From contig NZ_JAQFII010000001.1 in NCBI RefSeq assembly GCF_029504575.1, positions 4,037,001 to 4,101,000 on the forward strand: a DNA stretch of 64,000 nucleotides, read 5' to 3'. A program made the translations under genes and the position numbers. The notes beneath the pieces are model-generated. The model ran no database searches, was not told the DNA's origin, and saw only the letters and a list, made by a program, of their open reading frames with translations. This stretch comes from Streptomyces sp. SPB162 (GTDB lineage Bacteria; Actinomycetota; Actinomycetes; Streptomycetales; Streptomycetaceae). This document shows, piece after piece, positions 51,567 to 60,280 of the stretch; position 1 is the first letter of the stretch; the number at the start of each line of letters is the position of its first letter.

Positions 51567-52235
51567 TCAGGGCTTCCGTGCGGTGATCAGGAGGGTGGTG
51601 GGCCAGCGGGCGTCGGTCGGCGCGTGGAGGTGGTGGACGCCGGTGACCAGCAGCCCGGCCCGGTTCAGCGCGCGGGACCAGGCGGCGGGGTCCATGTCCC
51701 AGCGCTCGACGGTGTGGGTGGTGCCGTCCGGCAGGGTCACGGTGTCGCGGGTGCGCGGGCTGGCGGGGAAGGCGCCGGTCCGCTGTGGGTGCGGGAGGGA
51801 GAAGGCCAGGACGCCCCGGCGGGCGAGTCTGCGGGAGCACGCGCCCAGGATCCGGGACGGCTCGGTCATGCCGATCGCGCCGAAGACGGAGACGACCGCG
51901 TCCAGGCGCTCAGTGCCCCGGCCGAGGTGGACGGTCGCGCTGGCGTGCAGGAACTGGGCCCCGGTGTGTTCGTAGTGGGCGGCAGCACGACGGATCTGCC
52001 CGGCCGAGCGGTCCACGCCGACGACGGTGGCGCCGGCTGTGGCGAGGTGGGCGGTGTTGTGGCCGGCTCCGCAGCCGAGTTCCACGATCCGGCGGCCGGT
52101 CAGGTCCCCGCCCAGGATCTCGGCTCCGGGACCGATGCCCGGCCGCTGGGTCCACTCCATCCTCGGTGGCGGCTGAAGGCGGTCCGCGGGCCGCTGGGCG
52201 AGCTGGGCAGCGGCGTGGGCGTCCCAGAGATCCAC
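51567..52235 (-). CDS. Class I SAM-dependent methyltransferase
   Basis: A 222-residue methyltransferase with motif I IVELGCGAGHNTAHLA, motif II VVGVDRS and a C-terminal region with FSLPHPQRTGAFP. The GTG at 52235 is one base after the stop of the phosphotransferase, so the two are one transcript. Substrate unknown. An upstream ribosome site is inside the preceding gene. Confidence 0.8.
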   Translation of the reverse strand: MDLWDAHAAAQLAQRPADRLQPPPRMEWTQRPGIGPGAEILGGDLTGRRIVELGCGAGHNTAHLATAGATVVGVDRSAGQIRRAAAHYEHTGAQFLHASATVHLGRGTERLDAVVSVFGAIGMTEPSRILGACSRRLARRGVLAFSLPHPQRTGAFPASPRTRDTVTLPDGTTHTVERWDMDPAAWSRALNRAGLLVTGVHHLHAPTDARWPTTLLITARKP

Positions 52236-52236
52236 C

Positions 52237-53151
52237 TCAGGTTTCCAGGAGCCGCACGGCCGTCTTCAGGTGGCGGCGGACGACGGTGATGTACGCCTCG
52301 TCCTGGGACGGGTCGTTGATCCAGCGCAGGGCTTGCTCCATGAACCACTCGATCGCCCAGACGCGGTGCCAGCCCATGGCCCACGCCTCCGGGGCGAGGC
52401 CGCCGCGCTCAACCAGAGCGCTGGGGTGGCCGCCGGCGGCGGCGTACGCCTGGATGAAGCGGCGGAGCCGGACGGGGTCGGCGTCCTCGATGGTGCCGTG
52501 CCAGGAGGCGAGGTCGATCAGGCCGGGGCCGTTGAAGGCGCGGGCGAAGTCGAGCAGGCGCCAGCCGTCCCTGCTGATGTGGAGGCTGGTGGGGTGGAAC
52601 TCGGAGTGCACCCAGCCCCACGGGGCGGTGGTGGCACCCTCGGCGCGCTTGGCGGCGGCATCTGTCAGGGCGTCCAGCATGCCGACGATGTCGTCGGTGC
52701 CTTCCGTCCACCGGCCCTTGTCGCGCAAACGGCGCAGGTGGCCGCGTGCCAGGGCCGGGAGCGCGGAGAGGGCGTCGTCGTCGAGAACGGGCAGCATCGA
52801 GGTCGGGGCGGCGTCGTGCAGGGCGACGGCGGCCACGATGCCGTCAGCGTCCACCGCGTCCCGGACGGGCTCGCCCAGGTCTTTGATGACCATGCCCAGG
52901 ACGTCATCGCGCACGATCGCGCCAATGACGGCCGGCACCGGGATGTTGGCCTCGCCGGCGGCGCGCAGGATTTGGTGCTCGCTGGTGAACGGCTCGGCGG
53001 CGAACTTGTAGATCGCGGTGGTGCCGTCGGGGAAGGTGATGCGCTCCACGCCGGACAGCGACCACACGCGTACCGGGTCGCGGCTGGGCTGGGGCAGGCC
53101 GACGCTGGAGCAGATGTCGGCCAGGATGTCGGTGATGAGCTGGGTGTCCAC
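52237..53151 (-). CDS. APH-fold phosphotransferase with altered catalytic motif
   Basis: A 304-residue kinase-fold protein. The usual HGD-x-H-x2-N loop is replaced by WVHSEFHPTSLHI, so the catalytic Asp is Glu and the Asn is Ser; the metal-binding LLDFARAFNGPGLIDLASW is kept. Such a change suggests a different substrate or no kinase activity. The N-terminal nucleotide lysine region is TAIYKFAAEP. It opens the three-gene run with the methyltransferase and the HAD gene. Confidence 0.75.
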   Translation of the reverse strand: MDTQLITDILADICSSVGLPQPSRDPVRVWSLSGVERITFPDGTTAIYKFAAEPFTSEHQILRAAGEANIPVPAVIGAIVRDDVLGMVIKDLGEPVRDAVDADGIVAAVALHDAAPTSMLPVLDDDALSALPALARGHLRRLRDKGRWTEGTDDIVGMLDALTDAAAKRAEGATTAPWGWVHSEFHPTSLHISRDGWRLLDFARAFNGPGLIDLASWHGTIEDADPVRLRRFIQAYAAAGGHPSALVERGGLAPEAWAMGWHRVWAIEWFMEQALRWINDPSQDEAYITVVRRHLKTAVRLLET

Positions 53152-53241
53152 GGGCGGGCTCCGTACGACGTGAGGACTGGAGGCGGGGGCGGTCCGGGGC
53201 GGCGGCGCCTGCCGCCCCGGACCGGTGGGTCAACGCGAGGA

Positions 53242-53991
53242 TCAGGCGGCGGTCACGCGGTGCGACTCGACCCGCTGGATCCACTCGTCCTTCATCCCGG
53301 CGAGCTCCACGGCGAAGTTCGCCATCGAGGTGCCGTAGGCGGCGACGACGCCGCCGGACTGGTCGGGGACGGACTGGCAGCCGTGCACCAGCCGTCCGCC
53401 GAGCGCGGTGTGGGCCTTGATGCCCTCGATCCGGCGGTGCTCGTTGAACCAGCCGCCGTGGTAGACCTCGTCGAGCATCTGGCCGTCCTGCTCGGAGAGG
53501 TCGAAGACGACCCCGGTGGCGGAGGGGAAGAACCAGCACGGGCCGACGTTGGAGATGCGCCCGTCCAGCTCGACCTTGTTCAGGGCCATGAAGGTCGCCG
53601 CCTCGCGGAGCATCCGCAGGTGATCGGCGGTGAAGTTCGGCAGGCCCAAGGTGGCCAGGTGCTCGTCACGGAACAGGTAGGAATACACCTGGTAGGCGAT
53701 GGCCAGGACCTCCCCGGCGTCGCTGGCGGAGCGGCCGTGGGCCTTCACGAAGTCCAGGGCGATCTGCTCGACGGCCGACTCCTCTGTCTCCTCGGCGTGC
53801 AGCAGGCCGGACTTGACGGTCGCCCAGTCGATGACGAGCCAGGAGCTGTTCTCGAAGCGGAAGAAGTACTCCTGCGGGTCGATGGTGATGCGCTTGCCGT
53901 CCACGGTGATGCCGGGCAGGCGGTTCCAACGCTGGTCGAACGCCTCGGGCAGCTCGACCGTGATCGTCGTTGTTGCGACGGTGGTGGTCAC
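53242..53991 (-). CDS. Unknown cargo protein
   Basis: A 249-residue protein I do not recognise. It begins with a Thr/Val stretch, then DGKRITIDPQEYFFRFENSSWLVIDW and a helical middle, then a Trp/His/Phe-rich part VEL DGRISNVGPCWFFPSATGVVFDLSEQ and ends VESHRVTAA. GTG at 53991 has GGAG six bases upstream. It is the first gene after two strong stem-loops (54013-54086), with 90 bases to the phosphotransferase gene. No signal peptide or helix. Confidence 0.6.
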   Translation of the reverse strand: MTTTVATTTITVELPEAFDQRWNRLPGITVDGKRITIDPQEYFFRFENSSWLVIDWATVKSGLLHAEETEESAVEQIALDFVKAHGRSASDAGEVLAIAYQVYSYLFRDEHLATLGLPNFTADHLRMLREAATFMALNKVELDGRISNVGPCWFFPSATGVVFDLSEQDGQMLDEVYHGGWFNEHRRIEGIKAHTALGGRLVHGCQSVPDQSGGVVAAYGTSMANFAVELAGMKDEWIQRVESHRVTAA

Positions 53992-54012
53992 CTGGGTCTC
54001 CGTTCCGGAGGG

Positions 54013-54086
54013 GGCACCCTGCTGGGTGCCTGCGGCTTGGCCGGCCGCCCCGGATCGGGGGGAACCCTGTCGCATCCGGGGCGGCC
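54013..54086. promoter_or_regulatory. Two stem-loops in the leader before the unknown cargo gene
   Basis: GGCACCC (54013-54019) with 54024-54030, and GGCCGCCCCGGA (54043-54054) with 54075-54086, both perfect. They sit between the HAD stop (54164) and the GTG at 53991. They could terminate the upstream pair of genes, attenuate the downstream ones, or both. Confidence 0.5.
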
Positions 54087-54163
54087 TGGAGACCACAGTG
54101 CCGCCCCGGCGTAGGTCGCATCCGCAGCGAGGTTGCGGGCCCGCAGCCCGGCTGCGAGTCGGT

Positions 54164-54793
54164 CTAGACCTGTTGATTGAGCGGGATGCCGAGCAGGGCT
54201 GCCATCTGCCCGATCGTGTCCACCGGGTCCTTCGCGAGGATCGTGGCGATACCGAGTTCTTCGGCAGGCGGAAGGTTGCGGGCGGTGTCGTCCACGAACA
54301 CGCATGCCTCGCCAGGCAGTTCCATGAGATCGAGCATGATCGTGTAGATCTCGGCGTCGGGCTTGCGCATCTTGTAGTGCTCGGAGATCAGCACGGTGTC
54401 ATAGAGCTGGTCGAAGTCGTACCCGGCGTAGACGTCGTGCGGCTCGGTGCCCAGGCTGTTGGAGAAGATCCCGACCTTGGTCCCGGCGGCGCGGGCGGCC
54501 TGGGCTGCGGCGATGACCGACGGCTCCGGGTGCAAGCCTTCCAGGACCCGGCCGAGCAGGTTGGTGCCGTCCACGCCGAGCAGGGCGGCCGTGCGCTCGT
54601 TCCACTCCGCCTGGGTGACCGCCCCGCGCTCCAGGTCCGCGTACAGGGCGGCACCCTCGACGTCCTTGGTGATGACGGACAGGAACGTCCCCTCGGGCAG
54701 GCCGGCCCGGCGGTCGAAGCCCACCGCGCAGGCGGGCACGCTCGTGGTCAGGACCCCGCCGAAGTCGAGGATCAGGCCCGTACGGCGGCTCAC
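54164..54793 (-). CDS. HAD-superfamily hydrolase
   Basis: A 209-residue HAD-IA phosphatase: motif I LILDFGGVLTTSVP, motif II IFSNSLG, the Lys in HYKMRKPDAEIY, and the acidic motif VFVDDTARNL. GTG at 54793 overlaps the regulator stop as GTGA. A small sugar or nucleoside phosphate is a likely substrate. It is translated with the XRE-type regulator. Confidence 0.83.
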   Translation of the reverse strand: MSRRTGLILDFGGVLTTSVPACAVGFDRRAGLPEGTFLSVITKDVEGAALYADLERGAVTQAEWNERTAALLGVDGTNLLGRVLEGLHPEPSVIAAAQAARAAGTKVGIFSNSLGTEPHDVYAGYDFDQLYDTVLISEHYKMRKPDAEIYTIMLDLMELPGEACVFVDDTARNLPPAEELGIATILAKDPVDTIGQMAALLGIPLNQQV

Positions 54794-56136
54794 GCCGCAC
54801 TGCCGGCGGTCTTGAGCAGGGTCCGGGTGTCGATCACGTGCTCGCCCAGGCTCCGCGTCCCCGCGGTCTTGTGGGTCCGAAGGCCGCGGTGCAGTTCGGT
54901 GACGCGGCGAAGAGTCTCGCGGTGCTGGACTTGGGCGACCAGGTCGAGGGCTGCGTGGCCGTCCTCGCAGGCGGCCTCGACGTTGTTGGCACCGGCGTGT
55001 GCCTCGGCGCGGGAGATATACGCGGTGCACCGGTGCCGCAGCATTTCGGGCGAGAGCCGTTCGATCGCCTTGTCCAGGGACGGCAGGGCCTCGGCATGCC
55101 GGCCGAGCCGGACCAGGTCGCTTCCCTCATAGGCGTCGGCCTTGGACAGGTCGAACCAGGCGATGCCGCCCCACCGTTCGTCGTCCATCGGGCCGGACAA
55201 CAGGGTGCGGGCCTCCTCCAAGGAGGAACGGAAGCCGTGGTCGTCGCCCGTGGAGGAATACATCTCGGAGGCGACCGCGTTCGTCCACGCGCGCATCCGC
55301 TTCGAGGCCCCGCGCTCGGCGGCGTCCACGGCGGCGAGCGCGTAATCCAGGCCGCCGTCGGGATCGCCGCCGTAGGACGTGCGGAAGGCCCGCCCGCCCA
55401 GGATCAGCGCGGCCAGCTCCGGACTGCCGAGTTCCTTCGCGATCTGGTAGCCGAGATCCATGTAGGCGTCGGCCTGTTCCTGATCGCCAAGGTCGAGCGA
55501 GAGCAGGACGGCGGCGAGCGCGGCCATCTCCGCCATGTGCACCAACAACGAGTTCCGCAGAAGGGTGGGCTGGTCCTTCGGCCGCAGCGAGGTGACCAGT
55601 TGGAGCTGGTCATGGGCCACAGGGACCAGACTGGAGGCCGGGAACGATTTGTAGGACCGGCGGTAGCTGGCGCCGATCGATCGCAGCTCGTCCACGGTGG
55701 CCTGATCCACGCTGCCACCGGACGGCCGGCTGACCTGGGCTCGGGCGTCGGGCGACAGACCCGCGATGGCGGCGGTCAGACCGGCCAGCGAGCCAAGGGT
55801 GAAGGAACGTCGAAGCACAGTCTCTGAGCTTTCCGCATCGGTCGACATCATGTGTGGTGAACGCGGCGAAGGCTCGTGTGATCTGGGTGACTGCACTACC
55901 AACGAAACCGTGGCGTATCGCACGTCGAACGCCAAGATGTGATCAACAGTCAGCCCTAAGGCCCCTGCCATTCGCTCCGCCATGCGCAGGCTGTCCAGCG
56001 TGCTGACGCCGCGCTCCACCTGGCCCACCCACGATTCGGACCGGCCGACCGCAGCCCCGAGTTCGTGCTGAAGTAAGCCTTTGCGCCTCCTGCCCTTCTC
56101 GATGCGCTTGCCAATGATCTTGTCGATCTCCATCAT
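54790..56136 (-). CDS. XRE-type regulator with TPR-like C-terminus
   Basis: A 448-residue protein. The N-terminal helix-turn-helix has IGKRIEKGRRRKGLLQHELGAAVGRSESWVGQVERG (broken here only by length), and the rest is a helical repeat array with LLSLDLGDQEQADAYMDLGYQIAKELGSPELAA and LPSLDKAIERLSPEMLRHRC. This layout is common in Streptomyces regulators that may sense a small peptide or partner. The paired ATGs at 56136 and 56133 follow GAGG. It begins the cargo transcript and is the likely controller. Confidence 0.82.
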   Translation of the reverse strand: MMEIDKIIGKRIEKGRRRKGLLQHELGAAVGRSESWVGQVERGVSTLDSLRMAERMAGALGLTVDHILAFDVRYATVSLVVQSPRSHEPSPRSPHMMSTDAESSETVLRRSFTLGSLAGLTAAIAGLSPDARAQVSRPSGGSVDQATVDELRSIGASYRRSYKSFPASSLVPVAHDQLQLVTSLRPKDQPTLLRNSLLVHMAEMAALAAVLLSLDLGDQEQADAYMDLGYQIAKELGSPELAALILGGRAFRTSYGGDPDGGLDYALAAVDAAERGASKRMRAWTNAVASEMYSSTGDDHGFRSSLEEARTLLSGPMDDERWGGIAWFDLSKADAYEGSDLVRLGRHAEALPSLDKAIERLSPEMLRHRCTAYISRAEAHAGANNVEAACEDGHAALDLVAQVQHRETLRRVTELHRGLRTHKTAGTRSLGEHVIDTRTLLKTAGSAA

Positions 56137-56835
56137 CGGACACACCTCGAAGTCGGTGACCACGCCACTACAGGCAGCAACCGTACCCGCGAAGGGCCCT
56201 CCGTTGACAGGTAAGAGCCCGCGACATTCGCGAGCCCGTCGAGAAAGCGCAATCCCTATGGCCCACTGCCGCCTGGGATGCCAGCCTCCGGGCAAGAGTC
56301 GTCCGACGCGCTACGCGAAGCCCTGGACTGGGGCAACGCCCCCTCAACGTGACCCTGCCGCGCGGTCGGTGCGTGCAATGTCCACCCGCGCCTGAGGGGT
56401 AGACGCGTTCGACCTCCACGTGCTGGGCGGTGGAGCGGACAGCGGCAAGCTCATCGGCCAGGTCAACGACTCTCTGCACCGCTGGAGCCAGCAGCGACGC
56501 GCACAGCCCGTCGTCACCGCATACCCCGCCACCACCCCCGACGGGCAACGCGCCCCCGGCACCCGCGTCACCCGGCCCGAGACCAGCCTGACCATCTCCT
56601 GGTGATCAACCGCAAAGCAGCACGACGGCGACCTTCGGAACGTAGGTGCTCCGGCTCGGCTGCCCGTCCGGGAAGGAACGGTGAGTCGCCGAGCCGGACG
56701 TTCCACCAGCCTGGAGGGCTCCCCGATGACTTCAACCCTGCGACTGGCCCTTGTTGGAGGGCGTCACGCGAAGCTCGGGGGTAGGCCGCGGTTGGAGTGA
56801 GGCCGGCCCAGCGCTCAGATACCGCCTTCGGCGCT
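56137..56835. other. Region with broken coding remnants
   Basis: About 700 bases with no intact gene. It should hold the promoter of the XRE-type gene near 56140-56200, a short open frame starting ATG at 56278, and the fragment described at 56396-56605. It seems to be a degraded stretch where another gene was lost. Confidence 0.45.
56396..56605 (+). pseudogene. C-terminal remnant of a protein methyltransferase-like gene
   Basis: A 69-codon frame without start, after a stop at 56393, reading DAFDLHVLGGGADSGKLIGQ, then LHRWSQQ and VVTAYPATTPDGQ, ending RPETSLTISW. The ending resembles the tail of PCMT-like methyltransferases tied to RiPP clusters (AYPAGTPD and T-ISW patterns). No N-terminal part remains. 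The match is from memory of pattern, so low certainty. Confidence 0.3.
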
Positions 56836-57759
56836 TCAGGCGCCCCGTGTTCGATCCGGAAGAGACTGGATCAGGTTCCGGGCAAGGGCGCGGGCTTGGG
56901 GCGTGAGGCCGTCGAGTATCTCCTGGGTGTACGGGGCATCGGGTCGGACTGCGAGGTCGTGGACGGCGGCCCAGTTCTCGGCGATCAGTTGCAGGGCCTG
57001 CTGTGCGCGGAGGATGGTCTTGTGCCGGTGGGTGCGATGATCCTCGGCGCGCTGGGCTGCCTGGTCCCATGTGATGTCGCCGCGCTTGGCGAGCTGGGTG
57101 AGGGCGGGAGTGGTATCGCCGTCGGCGAGGCGGATGGCATCGGATTCCTTCACCAGTTGGCGCAGTCGTTCGTCTTCGAGGCGTTGGTGGAGGGTTGCGG
57201 TGGCGGCGTCGAGGGTGAGGGTGTCCTCGGTGACTTGTTCGGCGAGGTCGGGGGCGTGCTGGCGCAGATCGTTGTGCTGGTTGATGACGGCTGCGGTGCG
57301 GGCCTTGCGATGACCGGCTTCGGCGTAGGCGGCGTCGAGACCGAGGGTGCCGAGGCGTACCTTCTCGGCGAGGTCGGGGGCGTGCTCCAGCACGACGTTG
57401 GCGGCGGAGAGCCGGCTGAGACTCATCGCGTGGAGTTTGGCGTGGGCCCGCAAGGAGTGTCCCGAAAGTGAACGCGCCATCGCGCCGATCATGGCCTGCT
57501 GGCCCTTGCTGACATGTCGGCGGCGGAGGTTGGCGGCCAGGATCAGGCTGGTGGGGTCGTTGCCTTCGTAGCGGGTGAAGCGGGGTTCGACGCCGGCGAG
57601 TTCGCAGGCGGCGAGGCGGTTGCGGCCGTCGAGGAGGACGCCGTCCCGATCGAGGACGATGGGATCGTGCTGACCTTCGGTCTTGATGGATTGGGCGAGG
57701 TCGTGCAGTTCGTCCTCCGGCAGGATGGGGAATGTGGCGGCGAGGGGGTGGATCTTCAG
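56836..57759 (-). CDS. ParB-like nuclease-domain protein with CTG start
   Basis: A 307-residue protein. The ParB/Srx N-terminal domain has KIHPLAATFPILPEDELHDL, GQHDPIVLDRDG, and DGRNRLAACELAG (44-56), followed by NLRRRHVSKGQQAM and a helical tail. No ATG, GTG or TTG opens this domain; CTG at 57759 has AAGGAG six bases upstream and begins exactly at the domain edge. An internal ATG at 57492 would lose 89 residues. Stand-alone ParB-type proteins on mobile elements can act in maintenance or regulation. No ParA is seen. Confidence 0.75.
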   Translation of the reverse strand: MKIHPLAATFPILPEDELHDLAQSIKTEGQHDPIVLDRDGVLLDGRNRLAACELAGVEPRFTRYEGNDPTSLILAANLRRRHVSKGQQAMIGAMARSLSGHSLRAHAKLHAMSLSRLSAANVVLEHAPDLAEKVRLGTLGLDAAYAEAGHRKARTAAVINQHNDLRQHAPDLAEQVTEDTLTLDAATATLHQRLEDERLRQLVKESDAIRLADGDTTPALTQLAKRGDITWDQAAQRAEDHRTHRHKTILRAQQALQLIAENWAAVHDLAVRPDAPYTQEILDGLTPQARALARNLIQSLPDRTRGA

Positions 57760-57802
57760 GATGGTCTCCTTGTCGGAAGGCGTTCGGCCCCGATGTGGGT
57801 GT

Positions 57803-59452
57803 TCACCGGGTTCGGCGGTGGTTTCTGGTGGGCGCGGTGGTCCGCGCCGAGGCAGGTGTGGTGGTTGTGGCCGGCTGCGGGCGTAGGCCGGTGATGCGGT
57901 GCAGGCGCCAGGTGAGGACTTCGCTGAGGGAGCCGGCGGTGTGCAGTTCCCGGTTTCGTGCGGCTTGGGCGAGCAGAGTGGCCGGGTTGTGGCCAGCTGC
58001 TGTCGTGGCGGAAAGCGTGGCGGCGAGCGCGGGCCAGGTGGGCTCGGCGAGGATCTCCTTGGCGAGGTCGGGCAATGCCTGGCGGATGATCTCGGCCTGG
58101 CGCTGCTGCAGGGGTAGGGCCAGGTGTCGGCCCCGCTGGTGGATCACGGCCAGGGGTTGACGGGCGGCTGCCTGGTAGGCGGCTCGCAGGTGTTCAGCGG
58201 TCTGTCGGGCCGCTTCAGCTTGCTGATCGTGGTGGTGGTTGTGGTGCCAGTGCTGGGCTGCAACGACCGCGAGGAGGAGCGCGTCGAGGAGGATCGCGAA
58301 GAGAGCTCCGTCCCGAGGCGCCGGTTCACGGAGGATGGCCTTGACGGCCCGCCGGGTGCTCTGGGCCTGCCGGTGCCTGGCATGGATGCGGGAGCGGCTG
58401 GCGCGCTCGAATGCTGTGGCGGCCTGGGAGAGCGGGATCCGCAGGCCGGCAGTGGCTGTGAGGGGCAGGACATCAAGGGTCTCAGCGAGCACCGTGATGT
58501 GCGCCTGGCTTGTGGCGTCGTCGGTCTGCGCGAGGAGGTCGGGGAGGTTGCCGGCTGCCTCGATGACCTGCTGCCAGGCCGTGTGCTGACGGTCGGAGGT
58601 CCCGCGTGGGTGCGTGGACGTGGCGGCGAGGCGCTCGGCGATCTTTGGGTAGGACAGGTCGGGGGCGAGCGTCGAGCCGGAGAACCAGACGGGCGCGCCG
58701 CTCTTGTTGGTGTCGCCTTCCAGAGCGGCCTTGTATCCGCGGATGTCACCCGAGGGGAAGTACTGGATGTCCACCAGGACGCCGGCGCCGGTTAGGAGGC
58801 GGAAGAACTCTTCGGTGCTTGTGGCGGCTGATACGGCGGTGCGGACGGTGGTCCGCAAGTGCTCTCGGGCAGTGATGGCACGTCCGGTTCGGCGGCCCTT
58901 TTCCTGCTCGGCGCGGGTGGGGCGTTGGGCGGCCGTACGATCGCCGCGCGCGACCTGCCGTAGGCCGTACTTCTCTTCGATGGCGGCCAGTTCCTTGTCG
59001 GCGCGCAGGTAGTCGTTCCAGTTGCGGGGCGGGGTGAGGTCGCCTCGGACTTTGGTGGCGACGATGTGGATGTGGTCATCGGCGTGGCGTACGGCTACCC
59101 AGCGGCAGGCGTCGGGGTCGTCGGTCGGGGCGATGCCGGTGGCGTTCAGTACCCGGCGTGCGACCGTGGCCCACTCGGCGTCCGTCAGCGCTCGGTCTTC
59201 GGGCGCGGCCCGGATCGAGCAGTGCCAGACGTGGTTCTTGGAGGCGCGGTCCCCGGCTTGCTTCACGCGCAGGTCGAGGGCGGTGGTCAGCTGGGCGAGT
59301 GTGGCTTCCGGATCCCGGCCGGGGTCGGGGGCGAAGCCGTCCCACGACGCTACGAGGTGGGGGTCGGTGTGGTCCTTGGCGCGTTTGGTGTCGTAGAGGT
59401 AGTTCAGGACGCCTCGGGTTTTGGAGCCGGGCTTGACGATGTTCGCGATCAA
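57803..59452 (-). CDS. Relaxase / mobilization protein
   Basis: A 549-residue relaxase that should nick oriT and lead the strand into a recipient. The three-histidine metal motif is at RHADDHIHI (His123, 127, 129). The region from the N-terminal IANIVKPGSKTRGVLNYLY to it fits relaxase/MobA proteins of actinobacterial elements. The C-terminal half is helical, with a His-rich run near AAQHWHHNHHHDQQ, possibly metal-binding or a membrane segment (LLDALLLAVVAAQHW). It overlaps mobC as ATGA. Confidence 0.85.
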   Translation of the reverse strand: MIANIVKPGSKTRGVLNYLYDTKRAKDHTDPHLVASWDGFAPDPGRDPEATLAQLTTALDLRVKQAGDRASKNHVWHCSIRAAPEDRALTDAEWATVARRVLNATGIAPTDDPDACRWVAVRHADDHIHIVATKVRGDLTPPRNWNDYLRADKELAAIEEKYGLRQVARGDRTAAQRPTRAEQEKGRRTGRAITAREHLRTTVRTAVSAATSTEEFFRLLTGAGVLVDIQYFPSGDIRGYKAALEGDTNKSGAPVWFSGSTLAPDLSYPKIAERLAATSTHPRGTSDRQHTAWQQVIEAAGNLPDLLAQTDDATSQAHITVLAETLDVLPLTATAGLRIPLSQAATAFERASRSRIHARHRQAQSTRRAVKAILREPAPRDGALFAILLDALLLAVVAAQHWHHNHHHDQQAEAARQTAEHLRAAYQAAARQPLAVIHQRGRHLALPLQQRQAEIIRQALPDLAKEILAEPTWPALAATLSATTAAGHNPATLLAQAARNRELHTAGSLSEVLTWRLHRITGLRPQPATTTTPASARTTAPTRNHRRTR

Positions 59453-60099
59453 CGGGTGGCGGGCTCTTTCGTTGTGGCGGCCACGTCGGCGGCGGTATCG
59501 ATCGCGGCGGCGGCGGAACGAGCCTTGGCGAGCACGTCACCGGCCGCTTTGATGACGGCGGTGTCCTGCGGGCGGGGTTCTGCTCCGGCGTTGAGGCGGT
59601 GGGCGATTTGGTTGACGTTGTTGCCGATCCTGGCGACCTCGGTGCGCAGTGCGGCGAGTTCATCGATCAGGTCATCGATGGCGCCACGCTGGCCAGGAAG
59701 AGTGTGGGCACCTTCGATGAAGGCCATGACGACAGCGCCGACGAAGTGGGCGCCGGCCAGGCCCATGCTCTGGGCCATGTCCAGGATCTCGGTGTGCTCG
59801 TTCATGCTGTAGCGGACGTCGACGCGCTTCTTGCGCTGTTCGGTTTCACGGGCGCGACGGCGGGCGACGCGGCGGAGCGCGGCTTCGTCGGCTGCGCGCA
59901 CAGGCCCGACGATGCTGGCTTCCCCCTCCGGTGCGCCCTCGCGCCGGAGCTCCTCCTCCGCCACCCCCGGGGCGGAGGAGGGCGCGTTGGACCGGCCCTT
60001 GGACGGTCCAACGCCATACCTTGCTGCTGGTTGGTGTGCCACGCCGAACGGACCGCTGCAGTGGCGGGTGGGAGTGGTGTCGGTGCTGTTGTCGGACAT
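59449..60099 (-). CDS. mobC: Mobilization protein MobC
   Basis: A 216-residue auxiliary relaxosome protein. The MobC signature EVARIGNNVNQIAHRLN is present; before it a ribbon-helix-helix-like part KKRVDVRYSMNEHTEILDMAQSMGLA should bind DNA. The ATG at 60099 has GGAG six bases upstream. It leads a two-gene operon with the relaxase and lies next to a candidate oriT. Confidence 0.83.
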   Translation of the reverse strand: MSDNSTDTTPTRHCSGPFGVAHQPAARYGVGPSKGRSNAPSSAPGVAEEELRREGAPEGEASIVGPVRAADEAALRRVARRRARETEQRKKRVDVRYSMNEHTEILDMAQSMGLAGAHFVGAVVMAFIEGAHTLPGQRGAIDDLIDELAALRTEVARIGNNVNQIAHRLNAGAEPRPQDTAVIKAAGDVLAKARSAAAAIDTAADVAATTKEPATR

Positions 60100-60280
60100 G
60101 GGGCGCTCCGATAGTCGTGTGGGTGGGGCTTCGTCACGTCCGTTGCATCCGTCGCATGCCTGGTCAGTGCAGTTACGGACACGGCTGCAGGTACGGAGTG
60201 ATCCGTATTGGCGAGGCGATCCGTCCCCGCGCTGACCTGCGCGGGGACGGATGCGACGGACTGAGACGGACCTGGAGGGG
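60100..60280. other. Candidate oriT
   Basis: This gap before mobC has a perfect 14-bp inverted repeat, ATCCGTCCCCGCGC (60219-60232) with 60239-60252 around TGACCT, and extra shorter repeats (CCGTCGCAT near 60150 and its complement near 60253). Position next to mobC and relaxase makes it a candidate nick region; it could instead be the terminator of the DUF3631 gene, whose stop is 29 bases away. Confidence 0.45.
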
